A DNA stretch of 64,000 bases from GCA-2693325 sp036343635 (GTDB taxonomy: Bacteria; Latescibacterota; UBA2968; UBA8231), in NCBI GenBank assembly GCA_036343635.1, contig JAYYVF010000067.1, positions 1-64,000 of the forward strand, given 5' to 3'. Shown one piece after another: positions 9,235 through 18,283 of this stretch. A program made the position numbers and the translations under genes. Each line of letters opens with the position of its first letter. Within the stretch, counting starts at the first letter, position 1. The notes beneath the pieces were generated by a model, which was given only the letters and a program-made list of their open reading frames with translations, did not search any database and was not told the origin of the DNA.

Positions 9235-11970
9235 TTAATGTGCTTCCAACCAATTGCGGCCCATACCCATTTCGACGGTAATGGGGACCTTCATTGGTAA
9301 CGCTTCACACATTTCGCGTTCGACCAGAACCGTAACAGCATCGACTTCGTCTTTGTGTAAATCGAAAACCAGTTCATCATGTACCTGTAACAACATTTTG
9401 CTACGCATGGACAAAAGTTCACTGTGAATTCCACTCATTGCAAGCTTTATCATGTCTGCCGCCGATCCCTGGATTCGTGAATTAATTGCATTTCTCTCAG
9501 CTGCCTTCCTAGAGGTAGCGTTACGCGAATTTATATCACGCAGTGGTCGGCGGCGACCAGTTACTGTCTCCACGTAACCCTTTGAGCGAGCAAATTCAAT
9601 CGTTTCTGCCATATAAGTTTCAACACCTGGGTACTGAGCAAAATATTGAGCAATGATCTCTCCTGCATCGAAACGGTTGACGTCCAATCTTTCAGCTAAA
9701 CCAAATGCAGAAATCCCATATATTATTCCAAAATTTACCGTTTTTGCCTGACGCCGCATATCATCTGTGACATCTGCTTCATTTACCTCATAGATCTTTT
9801 GAGCCGTAGCAGAATGGATGTCGCCATCGGAAATAAAAGTGTTTAACATATCCTGATCTTGACTCAATTCCGCAGCTATTCGCAATTCTATCTGTGAGTA
9901 ATCTGCAGCCAAGAGAATATATTCTTCACTTCGTGGAACAAAAGCCTTCCTAATTTCTCTACCTTGCTCACTTCTGATAGGTATGTTCTGAAGATTAGGT
10001 CCATGCGATTGCATCCTACCTGTGGCCGTTACCGCCTGTTCAAAATTAGTATGCACACGTCCGGTAACGGAAAAAATAGAATTAGGCAAACTATCAACAT
10101 ATGTCGATTTAAGTTTGTTATATAGTCGGTAATCTAAAACAAACTGGGCGACCTCGTGTCTGTTAGCCAATTTCCTCAGCACACTTTCACCAGTTTGATA
10201 CTGGCCAGTCTTTTTCGTGCGCTTTGCGTTTGGATCCAAAGCTAATTTCTCAAATAAGATCTGTCCTAGTTGCCTTCCGGAGTTAAGATTAAATTCTTCC
10301 CCAGCTATTGTGAATATTCTCTGAGTCAAATCTTTTAACTGACCACTGAATTCTTGCGACATCGTTTTCAAGACATTCAATTCCATTGCAATCCCCTCAT
10401 GTTCCATATCCACCAAAACGCAAAGCAACGGAAGTTCTATCTCATATAGTACACGTTCGAGCCCAGATTCTTTAATACGTTCTTTCAAGACTTGATATAA
10501 CTGCCAAGTTATGTCGGCATCTTCGACAGCATAACGCGTCAGATCTTCTATAGGCACAAGATCCATACTTAATTGACCATCACCACGCTCTCCGATCAAT
10601 TCGGAAATTCCGACCGGCCGATAACCCAAAAGTAATTTTGCCAAGTAATCCATACTCTTACGGCCATCAGGGTCTATCAGCGCAGCAGCTAGCATCGTAT
10701 CAAAAAAATGACCTCCCACGGATATTCCATGCCAACGTAAAACACCTAAGTCAAACTTCAAATTATGTCCGATTTTCAAATTTTTACTACCAAATACGGG
10801 TTCGAATTCACCCAAAACCTCTATAGCACTATCTCGTTCGGCCGGCAGTTTGACAAAAAACCCACATCCTTCTTCCCAAGAAAAAGCTATCCCAACAATT
10901 CCACATTGTTTGATATCAAGTCCGGTTGTTTCTAAATCAAACGAAAATTCAGTCAGATTAACCAATTGACCAATGAGTTCCGAACGCTTTTCCTTCGTGT
11001 CGACCAAAATGTATTTATACTCAACATCATTTATTGTCTTTACCGATTCCGAATCCGTTTCATGACCCGACACATCAGAAGTCGCGGCAAAATCATCTCC
11101 AAACAACCTTCTCCCTAACGTATTGAATTCTAATTCGACAAATAGGGTGACAAGGTCTCGAGGATTATATTCACTTAGTTCCATAGATTTTAGGTCGAGC
11201 TTTACTGGCACAGTCCTATCAATTGTTACTAACTCTTTTGAGAGAACTGCTTGTTCAGAAAATTTTTCAATATTTTCGCGTTGTCTCCCTTTTAATTCAC
11301 CGACTCCAGCAATTAGCGATTCCATATCTCCAAATTGGGCAATCAATTTTTGGGCCGTTTTTTCTCCTATGCCAGGAACTCCGGGAATGTTATCTGAGGT
11401 ATCTCCCATCAAACCCAAAACATCAATTACCTGATCAATTCGTTCAATATTCCACCTATTTTTTATCTCTTCAACACCAAGAATTTCAGCCTCGTCTCCA
11501 GACCGACCCGGTTTGTAAATAAAAGTATTTGGCGAGACTAACTGACCGTAATCTTTGTCGGGTGTAACCATATATGTTTGAAAATCTTCGGATTCAGCTA
11601 ATAGAGAAAGTGTACCTATGACATCATCTGCTTCCCACCCAGGCTTTTTTATCACTGGGATATTAAATCCCTCACAAAGACGATTAACATAAGGAAGTGC
11701 CTGTGATAAATCCTCAGGCATAGCCTCGCGTTGAGCCTTATATTCTGGATACGCAAGATGCCGATGGGTTGGCTCTGGCGTGTCAAAAACCACCGCTAAA
11801 TGACTTGGAGATTCCCGATCAATAATACTCATTAACGTGTTTGCAAATGCAAATACGGCAGATGTATTCATTCCTTTCGAAGTCATACGCGGATTACGCA
11901 TCAACGCAAAATGACCCCTATAGGCTAAGGCCATTCCATCCAACAAATAAAGTTTCTTTTTGGTATTCAT
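9235..11970 (-). CDS. polA: DNA polymerase I
   Basis: Full-length 911-aa replication and repair polymerase with three domains. The 5'-3' nuclease is N-terminal (LLDGMALAYRGHFA, DNIPGVPGIGEKTA). The 3'-5' exonuclease looks active, with FDLETTGLD, GHNLKFDLGVL and YAVEDADITW supplying the acidic residues. The C-terminal polymerase has ADYSQIELR (motif A), RRQAKTVNFGIIYG (motif B, with Phe at the sugar-discriminating site) and QVHDELVFD (motif C). The start at 11970 follows AAGGTGTAAA. A 7-bp-armed palindrome lies just upstream (11994-12009). Confidence 0.97.
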   Translation of the reverse strand: MNTKKKLYLLDGMALAYRGHFALMRNPRMTSKGMNTSAVFAFANTLMSIIDRESPSHLAVVFDTPEPTHRHLAYPEYKAQREAMPEDLSQALPYVNRLCEGFNIPVIKKPGWEADDVIGTLSLLAESEDFQTYMVTPDKDYGQLVSPNTFIYKPGRSGDEAEILGVEEIKNRWNIERIDQVIDVLGLMGDTSDNIPGVPGIGEKTAQKLIAQFGDMESLIAGVGELKGRQRENIEKFSEQAVLSKELVTIDRTVPVKLDLKSMELSEYNPRDLVTLFVELEFNTLGRRLFGDDFAATSDVSGHETDSESVKTINDVEYKYILVDTKEKRSELIGQLVNLTEFSFDLETTGLDIKQCGIVGIAFSWEEGCGFFVKLPAERDSAIEVLGEFEPVFGSKNLKIGHNLKFDLGVLRWHGISVGGHFFDTMLAAALIDPDGRKSMDYLAKLLLGYRPVGISELIGERGDGQLSMDLVPIEDLTRYAVEDADITWQLYQVLKERIKESGLERVLYEIELPLLCVLVDMEHEGIAMELNVLKTMSQEFSGQLKDLTQRIFTIAGEEFNLNSGRQLGQILFEKLALDPNAKRTKKTGQYQTGESVLRKLANRHEVAQFVLDYRLYNKLKSTYVDSLPNSIFSVTGRVHTNFEQAVTATGRMQSHGPNLQNIPIRSEQGREIRKAFVPRSEEYILLAADYSQIELRIAAELSQDQDMLNTFISDGDIHSATAQKIYEVNEADVTDDMRRQAKTVNFGIIYGISAFGLAERLDVNRFDAGEIIAQYFAQYPGVETYMAETIEFARSKGYVETVTGRRRPLRDINSRNATSRKAAERNAINSRIQGSAADMIKLAMSGIHSELLSMRSKMLLQVHDELVFDLHKDEVDAVTVLVEREMCEALPMKVPITVEMGMGRNWLEAH

Positions 11971-11993
11971 TTACACCTTGATTAAAATTTCTA

Positions 11994-12009
11994 TGTGTAG
12001 ACCTACACA
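11994..12009. promoter_or_regulatory. Palindrome upstream of polA
   Basis: TGTGTAG-AC-CTACACA is a perfect 7-base inverted repeat between the enolase-superfamily gene and polA. It lacks a T-run and so is not a classic terminator. It could be an operator or simply a short hairpin; no regulator is identifiable. Confidence 0.3.
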
Positions 12010-12041
12010 CTAACCACTGTGGTATTTCTTATAAAACTTAT

Positions 12042-13205
12042 TTATGGTTTGTCCCAACGGACTTCCCCCGGAGCCAAACCTTTAATGTAAAGTCCCGCTC
12101 CTTCGCGTCGCGGAAATGGGAAGTTAGATTTTCGCTCAGGCGGATTGGAAATGAGTGCGTCCAATGCACCTTCATCAATCGATAAACCAAGCCCTGGATC
12201 TTCGTTCAACAATATAAAACCTTCGTCTACAATACTTGAATATTGAAGGCAGTGTTCGCGACCAGGATCAACTATCTCCATAGCCAAATGATTAGGCAAT
12301 GCGGCAGCCAAATGTGCCATGAAATTGGCCTGACAATTCATCATTGACACCGGTAATTCGTATGCATGCGCAAAATTTGCTATCTGCCGACATCCAGTAA
12401 AGCCACTTTGCATTGCAGAAATGTTTAGAATATCCACAGCTTCTTTACGAATTAGAGGAGATACTTCCCCAATCGTTTTTAAATTTTCACCGGTAGCCAC
12501 CGCAGCCTTAACATTGGCAGAAACAAACCGAAGTCCTTCCACATCCCATCTTCTTGCCGGCTCCTCAATCCACATTATATCAAAATCACGCTCTATTGCA
12601 CCAAGCAATCGTATCGTTTGTTTTGGAGACCAGTATTCGTTTACATCTAACATTAATTTCGGCCGTTCACAGGCCACAGACAAAGCCTCCCGCATAATTT
12701 CAATACGACGCAGGTCAACTTTCAAATCGAGACCGATTTTGAGTTTGCCGCCGTCTACACCCCTCTCGGCCATTCGGCGATAAAAATCAAATAATTCGTC
12801 TTCATTCAAACAGTAACCGATGCAACTCGCATACGCTTTTGTCCGTCCCTCCGTAGCTCCCCACATACGCCAAAGCGGTTCCTGCGCAATTTTGGCTTTC
12901 AAATCCCACAAAGCTATATCTATAGCCGAGACTGATTCAGCAACCATACCCACCCCCCCTTTGTGTGTTGCGTCAACCATCTTACGCCACAGGCTAACGA
13001 CCTCACGCGGATCCTGTCCCTCTATTATATCGAACAAAGACCCTACATCCCCGGCACAAGGAGCAATCCCTTCTATACCTACGTCTGTCTCAATCCATAA
13101 AATTGAAGCAGGCATTAGATCTTCACCTGTCGGCGAATTTGCATCTCCAATGGGTCTATCCATCTTCATCACATATGATTTGATTCGGTAACCCGTTATT
13201 TTCAT
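12042..13205 (-). CDS. Enolase-superfamily (mandelate racemase/muconate lactonizing) protein A
   Basis: Enolase-superfamily acid-sugar dehydratase or racemase-like enzyme of 387 aa. The N-terminal capping domain includes GDANSPTG. The barrel carries GGKLKIGLD (KxK on strand 2) and metal ligands in LDVNEYW, WIEEPARRWD and ATGENLK. Where mandelate-racemase-type dehydratases have a His after strand 7, this protein has VSMMNCQANFMAHLA, so the usual His-Asp dyad is not obvious. Its ATG overlaps the stop of its paralogue upstream by four bases, implying translational coupling. It ends the catabolic operon that begins at 18070. Confidence 0.85.
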   Translation of the reverse strand: MKITGYRIKSYVMKMDRPIGDANSPTGEDLMPASILWIETDVGIEGIAPCAGDVGSLFDIIEGQDPREVVSLWRKMVDATHKGGVGMVAESVSAIDIALWDLKAKIAQEPLWRMWGATEGRTKAYASCIGYCLNEDELFDFYRRMAERGVDGGKLKIGLDLKVDLRRIEIMREALSVACERPKLMLDVNEYWSPKQTIRLLGAIERDFDIMWIEEPARRWDVEGLRFVSANVKAAVATGENLKTIGEVSPLIRKEAVDILNISAMQSGFTGCRQIANFAHAYELPVSMMNCQANFMAHLAAALPNHLAMEIVDPGREHCLQYSSIVDEGFILLNEDPGLGLSIDEGALDALISNPPERKSNFPFPRREGAGLYIKGLAPGEVRWDKP

Positions 13206-14404
13206 GAAAGACCTTTATCTGCCGCTGCAGCACGCTCTTCCACACTCGGTGTTACTTCATATAAACCCGCTCCTTCACGTCTACCTAAAGGACTTGGTCC
13301 TGCTCCGGCAGGTATGACTTCTACACGTTGCCGCTCAAGTGCATCATAATCTATTTGCAGACCATTCCCCGGTCGATCACCGGGGTAGGCCCACCCATCT
13401 TCTATGCGGACGTCCGTAGTAAACACTCCGTCCTTCGGTTTAGGATCCACTACCTCCATCGTCATAAAGTTAGGCATTATAGAGGCAAGGTGCGCATGGA
13501 TCATTCCGGGAGACCCTCCCAAGGTCACAGGTAAATCGTGTCCATATGCCGCATCTGCTATTTGCAGTGCACAAGTAATACCTCCCATTCCGTAACTGGC
13601 CTGTATTACATCGACTGAGTCGTGATGAAAATACGCCAAAAAATCACCCAGAATATCCAGGTTCTCGCCCGCACATACGGCAGTCTTGACTCTATCTTTT
13701 ACTCTACGTAAACCACGAAAATCCCACCGTCTTGCTGGTTCCTCCACCCACGTCAGATCATAAACCTCTTCCATTTCCCTCACTTTCCGAATGGCCTGTT
13801 TTGGCGACCAGTATTCATTTGCATCGATAAGAAGCATAGGTTGATCTTCAGCCCCGCCAAGTGCATCCTGCATCAAACCAATACGGCGCAGATCTACATC
13901 CTGCTCCAAACCTACTTTGAGCTTACCGCCTCTAAACCCGTACTCATTATGCATCTTTGAATACCATTCATACATCCCATCATCAGACATCGGCAATTCT
14001 ATACCGCTTGCATAGCAATGAATGGGTCGCTGGTCGCCACCAAGTATTTTCCATAACGGTTCTCCGTATACCTTTGCCTTCAAATCCCACAAAGCTACAT
14101 CCAAGGCAGCGACAGCATCGTTGACAATCCCATCGTGACCACCTTTAAAATGAACATCATTCATACGCTGAAATAAGCCTTGTACAGAACGGGGATCGCT
14201 GCCAATTAATACGGCCTCAACCAATCGTTTGATCAACGATATTGCTCCACCATTTGCTATCGCAACCCCAGTAAGTTCCTCATCAGTCAATAATTCAACT
14301 ACACATCCACTACCTCTGACGCGTCCACTTGGCGAATTAGCATCTCCCATACAACGGTCTAATTCGTATGCATATAAAGCTGTCTCTACGCCTGTTACTT
14401 TCAT
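13202..14404 (-). CDS. Enolase-superfamily (mandelate racemase/muconate lactonizing) protein B
   Basis: Paralogue of the following gene (400 aa), sharing GDANSPSG, FRGGKLKVGLEQDVDLRRI, LIDANEYWSPKQAIR, WVEEPARRWDFRGLR and CAGENLD. These give the KxK pair and three metal-binding acidic residues. The strand-7 region reads PVTLGGSPGMIHAHLA, again without the standard catalytic His after the strand. The C-terminal tail SPLGRREGAGLYEV matches FPRREGAGLYI in the paralogue. It sits six bases after the dioxygenase gene. The tandem duplication suggests two steps or two stereoisomers of the same acid substrate, or a heteromeric enzyme. Confidence 0.85.
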   Translation of the reverse strand: MKVTGVETALYAYELDRCMGDANSPSGRVRGSGCVVELLTDEELTGVAIANGGAISLIKRLVEAVLIGSDPRSVQGLFQRMNDVHFKGGHDGIVNDAVAALDVALWDLKAKVYGEPLWKILGGDQRPIHCYASGIELPMSDDGMYEWYSKMHNEYGFRGGKLKVGLEQDVDLRRIGLMQDALGGAEDQPMLLIDANEYWSPKQAIRKVREMEEVYDLTWVEEPARRWDFRGLRRVKDRVKTAVCAGENLDILGDFLAYFHHDSVDVIQASYGMGGITCALQIADAAYGHDLPVTLGGSPGMIHAHLASIMPNFMTMEVVDPKPKDGVFTTDVRIEDGWAYPGDRPGNGLQIDYDALERQRVEVIPAGAGPSPLGRREGAGLYEVTPSVEERAAAADKGLS

Positions 14405-14410
14405 TTCTTA

Positions 14411-15256
14411 TTATACCGCCTTGTTTGACTCATCGTAGTATAGATTTGTCCCTGGCATTTCCCCCATCCCATGCCAAGCTCCCCGAAAAAGAGTTCTTCT
14501 GAGTGGAGGCATGTCGGCAATCACCTCTGCTGAGGGACACCCCTTCCCCCATTTTGAATTTACCGTATCATAGCACGTAAAAAGACTTAAACGGTCACGC
14601 GTTCCATTGGACCAACGTTGTCCTGTATGACACAAACCTTCCGTAAAAATAACAGCCGAACCTGGTGGACAGGTATATGTTTCCCAAAGTGAGCTTTCCC
14701 TCCTACTCAAATCTTCTGGACAAGAGAAAGCTGCTTTGTGGCTGCCCGACAAAAAAAGAGTAGCACCGTCACCTTCACTAACTTCATTCAATTCCCAGAC
14801 GACTCTCGTTAAACCCGAATGAATCCTGTTCGGCTGCATTTGGTATATGTGGGAATTCCCTCGAAAATTGAAAAAACCTCCACCACCATGGGGGCTAAAG
14901 TTATCATGCCCCTCCTTGCGATGACTCGTATAGGTATGATCAAATCGAAAACCGTAACAATCTGAACTGGCCAATGCCTGATGAGACAAGATTTCATTCA
15001 GAACACCGACTACAGCAGGGTGGTCCAAAAGGGCTTGCGACGGGCCTCCATGGTTGTCACGATGCTCTGTCGGTAAGACCTCGCGATCATAGAGAAAATT
15101 CATTTGGTGCTCACAAATCTCCTCAAGCTGACCTCGTTCAAGAAGACCTTCTAACGCAATCCATCCTTTAAGATCGAACAAGTATTTCTGAGCATCCGTC
15201 ATTTTTACAACATCTAAACCATCAGCATTGACTTTGGGGTAACATTCATCTCTCAT
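14411..15256 (-). CDS. Phytanoyl-CoA dioxygenase (PhyH)-like Fe(II)/2-oxoglutarate enzyme
   Basis: Cupin-fold oxygenase-like protein of about 281 aa. ATG at 15256 is chosen; it overlaps the upstream dehydrogenase stop, and the frame further out only reads into that gene. The PhyH core is VVWELNEVSEGDGATLFLSG followed by SHKAAF, then GSAVIFTEGLCHTGQRWSNG and RDRLSLF, which give the distal His and the 2-oxoglutarate-binding Arg. The proximal motif appears as SPHGGGGFF: a His followed by Gly where HxD is usual. I recall similar HGGG sequences in many uncharacterised PhyH-like proteins of Planctomycetes/Poribacteria-type genomes. Oxidative removal of a substituent from the operon's substrate is plausible. 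Confidence 0.82.
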   Translation of the reverse strand: MRDECYPKVNADGLDVVKMTDAQKYLFDLKGWIALEGLLERGQLEEICEHQMNFLYDREVLPTEHRDNHGGPSQALLDHPAVVGVLNEILSHQALASSDCYGFRFDHTYTSHRKEGHDNFSPHGGGGFFNFRGNSHIYQMQPNRIHSGLTRVVWELNEVSEGDGATLFLSGSHKAAFSCPEDLSRRESSLWETYTCPPGSAVIFTEGLCHTGQRWSNGTRDRLSLFTCYDTVNSKWGKGCPSAEVIADMPPLRRTLFRGAWHGMGEMPGTNLYYDESNKAV

Positions 15257-16277
15257 TAACAAAACCTTCCGACTTCCAGTCAAAAATAACATTAAGCATA
15301 TTTTTCTCACGTCTATAAGCCATCTCGTATGCCTGGACCATATCTTTATACGCCATTCTATGACTTACAAGTTGACTCGGACGTATAGACCCCTGCACCA
15401 TATAATCAAGCATTTGTTTACACAATAATTCTCCGCTTAAACGATCTTCACTCCCAGGAAACAAATCACCCGCTTTCCCGTTTACTGCAATCAATGACAA
15501 TCCCTTGGCATAAAACCAACACATATCCAGCGGATTAAAATCAAGTGGGGCTTCACCGCGACCTGGTAAAGCAACTATGGCAACACGTCCATCCGAACGT
15601 ACAAGATCAACAGCTTTACGGTACGCGGGCCAAGGATTTGCTGTGAGAATTACCAAATCAACAGTACTTGCTCCAGTTTTTTCCTCTATTTTCTGTTTAA
15701 TACTTTTATCGTCAGACATCAATGCGATACGGGCACCGACAGAAAGTGCCATATCCAAACGCGATTCGTTGTTGCCCAAGGCTATCACATTAGCACCGTA
15801 TTGACATCCAACAGCTACGGCACCCATGCCAAGCACACCTAGCCCTATCACTGCTACAGTCTCACCTGGAACAAAGTGCGCTTTATGGAAACAAAATGCA
15901 CTTAACGCGTAAAGATGTGAAAAAACCGCGTCCTCATCTTTTACATCGTCAGGAACGCGTACAATACATTCACTCTCGCGAGCTATATATTCAGATTGAT
16001 GCGGATAGCGAGATACAACTCGGTCACCTACCTCGAATTTTTTTACAGATCTACCAATACCACGCACAATACCCAAATTGCTATCACCAACCCAACGGGG
16101 GTAATCTGGAGCACCTGGGACCGCTTCTGCCCCCTCATAATTTCCACGGTCCGTACCAATTTTAAAACCAGATACGAGGGTTTCTACCCACACTTGATCC
16201 TCTTCAAGTTTCCGCGTATCTAGAAATCTCTCTTCAATCCGCAAGTCACGTGGACCATGTAAAATAGCAATCTTCAA
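15246..16277 (-). CDS. MDR-superfamily alcohol dehydrogenase-like oxidoreductase
   Basis: Medium-chain dehydrogenase of 343 aa. The GroES-like N-terminus contains SGFKIGTDRGNYEG where zinc enzymes usually have a Cys, and the four-Cys structural zinc loop is absent, so it is a zinc-poor variant. The Rossmann domain starts near residue 142 with VAVIGLGVLGMGAV. The start is TTG at 16277 after GGGAGAG. It overlaps the dioxygenase gene by 11 bases. It is one of two such dehydrogenases in the operon (see 17099), which suggests sequential oxidations of a hydroxylated substrate. Confidence 0.83.
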   Translation of the reverse strand: MKIAILHGPRDLRIEERFLDTRKLEEDQVWVETLVSGFKIGTDRGNYEGAEAVPGAPDYPRWVGDSNLGIVRGIGRSVKKFEVGDRVVSRYPHQSEYIARESECIVRVPDDVKDEDAVFSHLYALSAFCFHKAHFVPGETVAVIGLGVLGMGAVAVGCQYGANVIALGNNESRLDMALSVGARIALMSDDKSIKQKIEEKTGASTVDLVILTANPWPAYRKAVDLVRSDGRVAIVALPGRGEAPLDFNPLDMCWFYAKGLSLIAVNGKAGDLFPGSEDRLSGELLCKQMLDYMVQGSIRPSQLVSHRMAYKDMVQAYEMAYRREKNMLNVIFDWKSEGFVNER

Positions 16278-16375
16278 AAACAGCTCTCCCGTTAATCCTA
16301 TAGCATTTGTTGTGATAACACTGTTTCAATTTTTCGGTCTTGTTTTAATCCACAATTCGGGGAAAATCGTGCCAA

Positions 16376-17089
16376 CTATTTACACTCCTCTAAATCTATT
16401 TGGACAATCCAACCAGATGTTGCGTCACAATAAAGTAAATTGCTACCATAAGATGATAGGCCGTGAGGTTGAGGATATTCAGACGAAACATTAATTCGAT
16501 CAATCTCTCGCCCATTTTCTATTTCCAATTTAACGATGACGCGATGAGAGGTGTGAACCACCCAAATACCGTCCTGAACGCGCGCAACACCATGGGCTCT
16601 TTCATACGGTAGTTCAATTACGTGAAGCCGCGACCAATCGGCAATACGCACCTTGCTTAGGGTTTGACTTTTTAGCGTAGTTATCCATAAGATACCATCC
16701 TCAAATGGATCATACTCAATGCCATGAACTCCGCCACCACCAGGGATAACCCAACGATTACGAGTTGCGCCAGTATCAGGATCGACCTCAAAAACTTCTC
16801 CTTGGCCGGCCCGAGCGTCGGCAGGGCGGCTGGGCCGCCACAAAGCAGCGTCACCATTAGCAGCCAACCATAATGATCCTCCACCAACTGCCATTCCACT
16901 GGTGTTGGAGGAATCACTGGCAATATCGCGTTCAAAATGGGTCACTCCGTAGTCAGAAGGATCTGTGAGTTTAACTAAAGCAAGGCGATCGGTGATTTGA
17001 TCCGCGATCCAAAGTTGACCACGAACCACCTGCAGCGCATTAGGCACTCCATAGGGCGCACGAAAAAGTTTCTTGATAACAGGATTCAT
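16376..17089 (-). CDS. Beta-propeller protein, Vgb/NHL-like
   Basis: A 237-aa repeat protein without signal peptide. Blades are suggested by repeating patterns such as GQLWIADQITDRL, GSLWLAANGDAAL, DGILWITTLKSQT, DGIWVVHTSHRV and NLLYCDATSGWIV, spaced about 40-45 residues. This resembles streptogramin B lyase/SMP-30-like propellers, which act as lactonases or lyases, but no catalytic set could be confirmed. It is placed nine bases after the upstream dehydrogenase gene and 98 bases before the next, within the catabolic operon. A lactonase role is a guess from context. Confidence 0.7.
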   Translation of the reverse strand: MNPVIKKLFRAPYGVPNALQVVRGQLWIADQITDRLALVKLTDPSDYGVTHFERDIASDSSNTSGMAVGGGSLWLAANGDAALWRPSRPADARAGQGEVFEVDPDTGATRNRWVIPGGGGVHGIEYDPFEDGILWITTLKSQTLSKVRIADWSRLHVIELPYERAHGVARVQDGIWVVHTSHRVIVKLEIENGREIDRINVSSEYPQPHGLSSYGSNLLYCDATSGWIVQIDLEECK

Positions 17090-17098
17090 TTATTTACC

Positions 17099-18070
17099 TT
17101 AGGTTTTCCACTCTAACAGGACACCCATCGCCTGATTCGGGTGACTATATAACAAATCAAAAGCTTCCTTAGCTTTAGCATACAAAAACTTATGGCTTAT
17201 CATTGATTGCACTTCGACGTCCCTATCTACCAGCAATTGTAACGCGTGACGGGCAGCAGTCGGTCTTAAGGTTGAATCAAGATAACCACCGACTAATCTA
17301 ACTCCCTGAATTTTCCCAGAATCCAACGGAAGAGGTTTATCCCCGTACAACCCAAGTACCTGTAACAATCCACCCTTGCGCACAACATCCTGTGCCTGTG
17401 AGAACGCACCTTCTGCAGCCGATCCACCGACGGCTTCTATAACTATATCTGCACCCTGACCTGTTGTAAAATTGTTTACACACGCGACAAAATCATCAAC
17501 CTTCGAATTTATCACTAAATCAGCTCCTAATTGAGAAGCTAGCTGACAGCGCATATTCAAAACATCGCAGACAATGACCTTACCAGCGCCCGTTGCCTTT
17601 GCAACCTGCATACATAAAAGACCAACTAGACCTTGACCAATTATTACAACCACTTCATTTTCATCCGCCTGAGTTTGTTTAATCCACAAAACAGAGCTCG
17701 TCAATAATGGCCAAAACGTTGCCGCTTCGGCCGTGACTGACTCGGGAATTTTAATTACCGACGGGTCGTGCAAAGGATTTACAACTTCCATTGTTACAAA
17801 TTGTGCATGTGGAGCTAACGCAACAACACGATCTCCAGGCGTAAATGTATCGACCTCATCACCAACCTTAACAATTCGTCCGGCCAATGAATAACCCATA
17901 ATTCGTGAATCTACCGCTTCCGCCACTGTGTAACGGCGCCACAGTTCAGATCCTCGACTAATCAATGAAAATTCAGCCTGAATCAAAACCTGCGTCGGAG
18001 AGGGCACGGGCGTATCCACCTCTTCGATCAGAATATTTCCTTTGCCTATGCCCTTAGCTACGCGTTCCAT
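17099..18070 (-). CDS. MDR-superfamily zinc-type dehydrogenase, first gene of catabolic operon
   Basis: NAD(P)-dependent medium-chain dehydrogenase of 323 aa. The GroES-like domain includes FSLISRGSELWRRY and GYSLAGRIVKVGDEV; the Rossmann segment is VVVIIGQGLVGLLCMQVAKA near residue 141, followed by ADIVIEAVGG. The catalytic Cys of classic zinc dehydrogenases is replaced by Ser/Arg, so zinc dependence is doubtful. TAGGAG precedes ATG 18070. It starts about 60 bases after the terminator hairpin at 18133-18169, so expression may depend on readthrough of the leader at 18133-18438. Confidence 0.83.
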   Translation of the reverse strand: MERVAKGIGKGNILIEEVDTPVPSPTQVLIQAEFSLISRGSELWRRYTVAEAVDSRIMGYSLAGRIVKVGDEVDTFTPGDRVVALAPHAQFVTMEVVNPLHDPSVIKIPESVTAEAATFWPLLTSSVLWIKQTQADENEVVVIIGQGLVGLLCMQVAKATGAGKVIVCDVLNMRCQLASQLGADLVINSKVDDFVACVNNFTTGQGADIVIEAVGGSAAEGAFSQAQDVVRKGGLLQVLGLYGDKPLPLDSGKIQGVRLVGGYLDSTLRPTAARHALQLLVDRDVEVQSMISHKFLYAKAKEAFDLLYSHPNQAMGVLLEWKT

Positions 18071-18132
18071 CTGTCTCCTAATAGGTTATAGCGCGTCAAT
18101 ATTGCAAAATCCCGTTCCGTTAGCAACACGGC

Positions 18133-18169
18133 AAAAAAAAACCGAACGTACCCTACTGGGTACGTTCGG
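18133..18169 (-). terminator. Strong intrinsic terminator
   Basis: On the minus strand a perfect 12-bp stem (CCGAACGTACCC with its complement) and a 4-base loop are followed by nine T residues. It ends the leader/ncRNA transcript just before the dehydrogenase gene at 18070. Confidence 0.9.
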
Positions 18170-18241
18170 CAGTACTCCCAAGAATTGCTAACCGTTAAGG
18201 ACAGAATATTCTTGGCCAGGTGGTCAAACACCCGGAGTTGA

Positions 18242-18283
18242 TCAGGTGACCAACCTCCCTGCGGTACTTGGACTACTACTCAA
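18242..18283 (-). CDS. Possible 13-residue Ser-rich leader peptide
   Basis: TTG start, 13 codons and TGA encode MSSSPSTAGRLVT. The ribosome site AAAGGAGG (18291-18298), seven bases before TTG, is among the strongest Shine-Dalgarno matches in the window. The SD lies in an arm that can pair with GACCACCT downstream, so initiation could be gated by RNA folding. Four of the first six codons after the start are Ser, as might suit an attenuator peptide, but no serine-related gene is identified downstream. Translation is unproven. Confidence 0.4.
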   Translation of the reverse strand: MSSSPSTAGRLVT

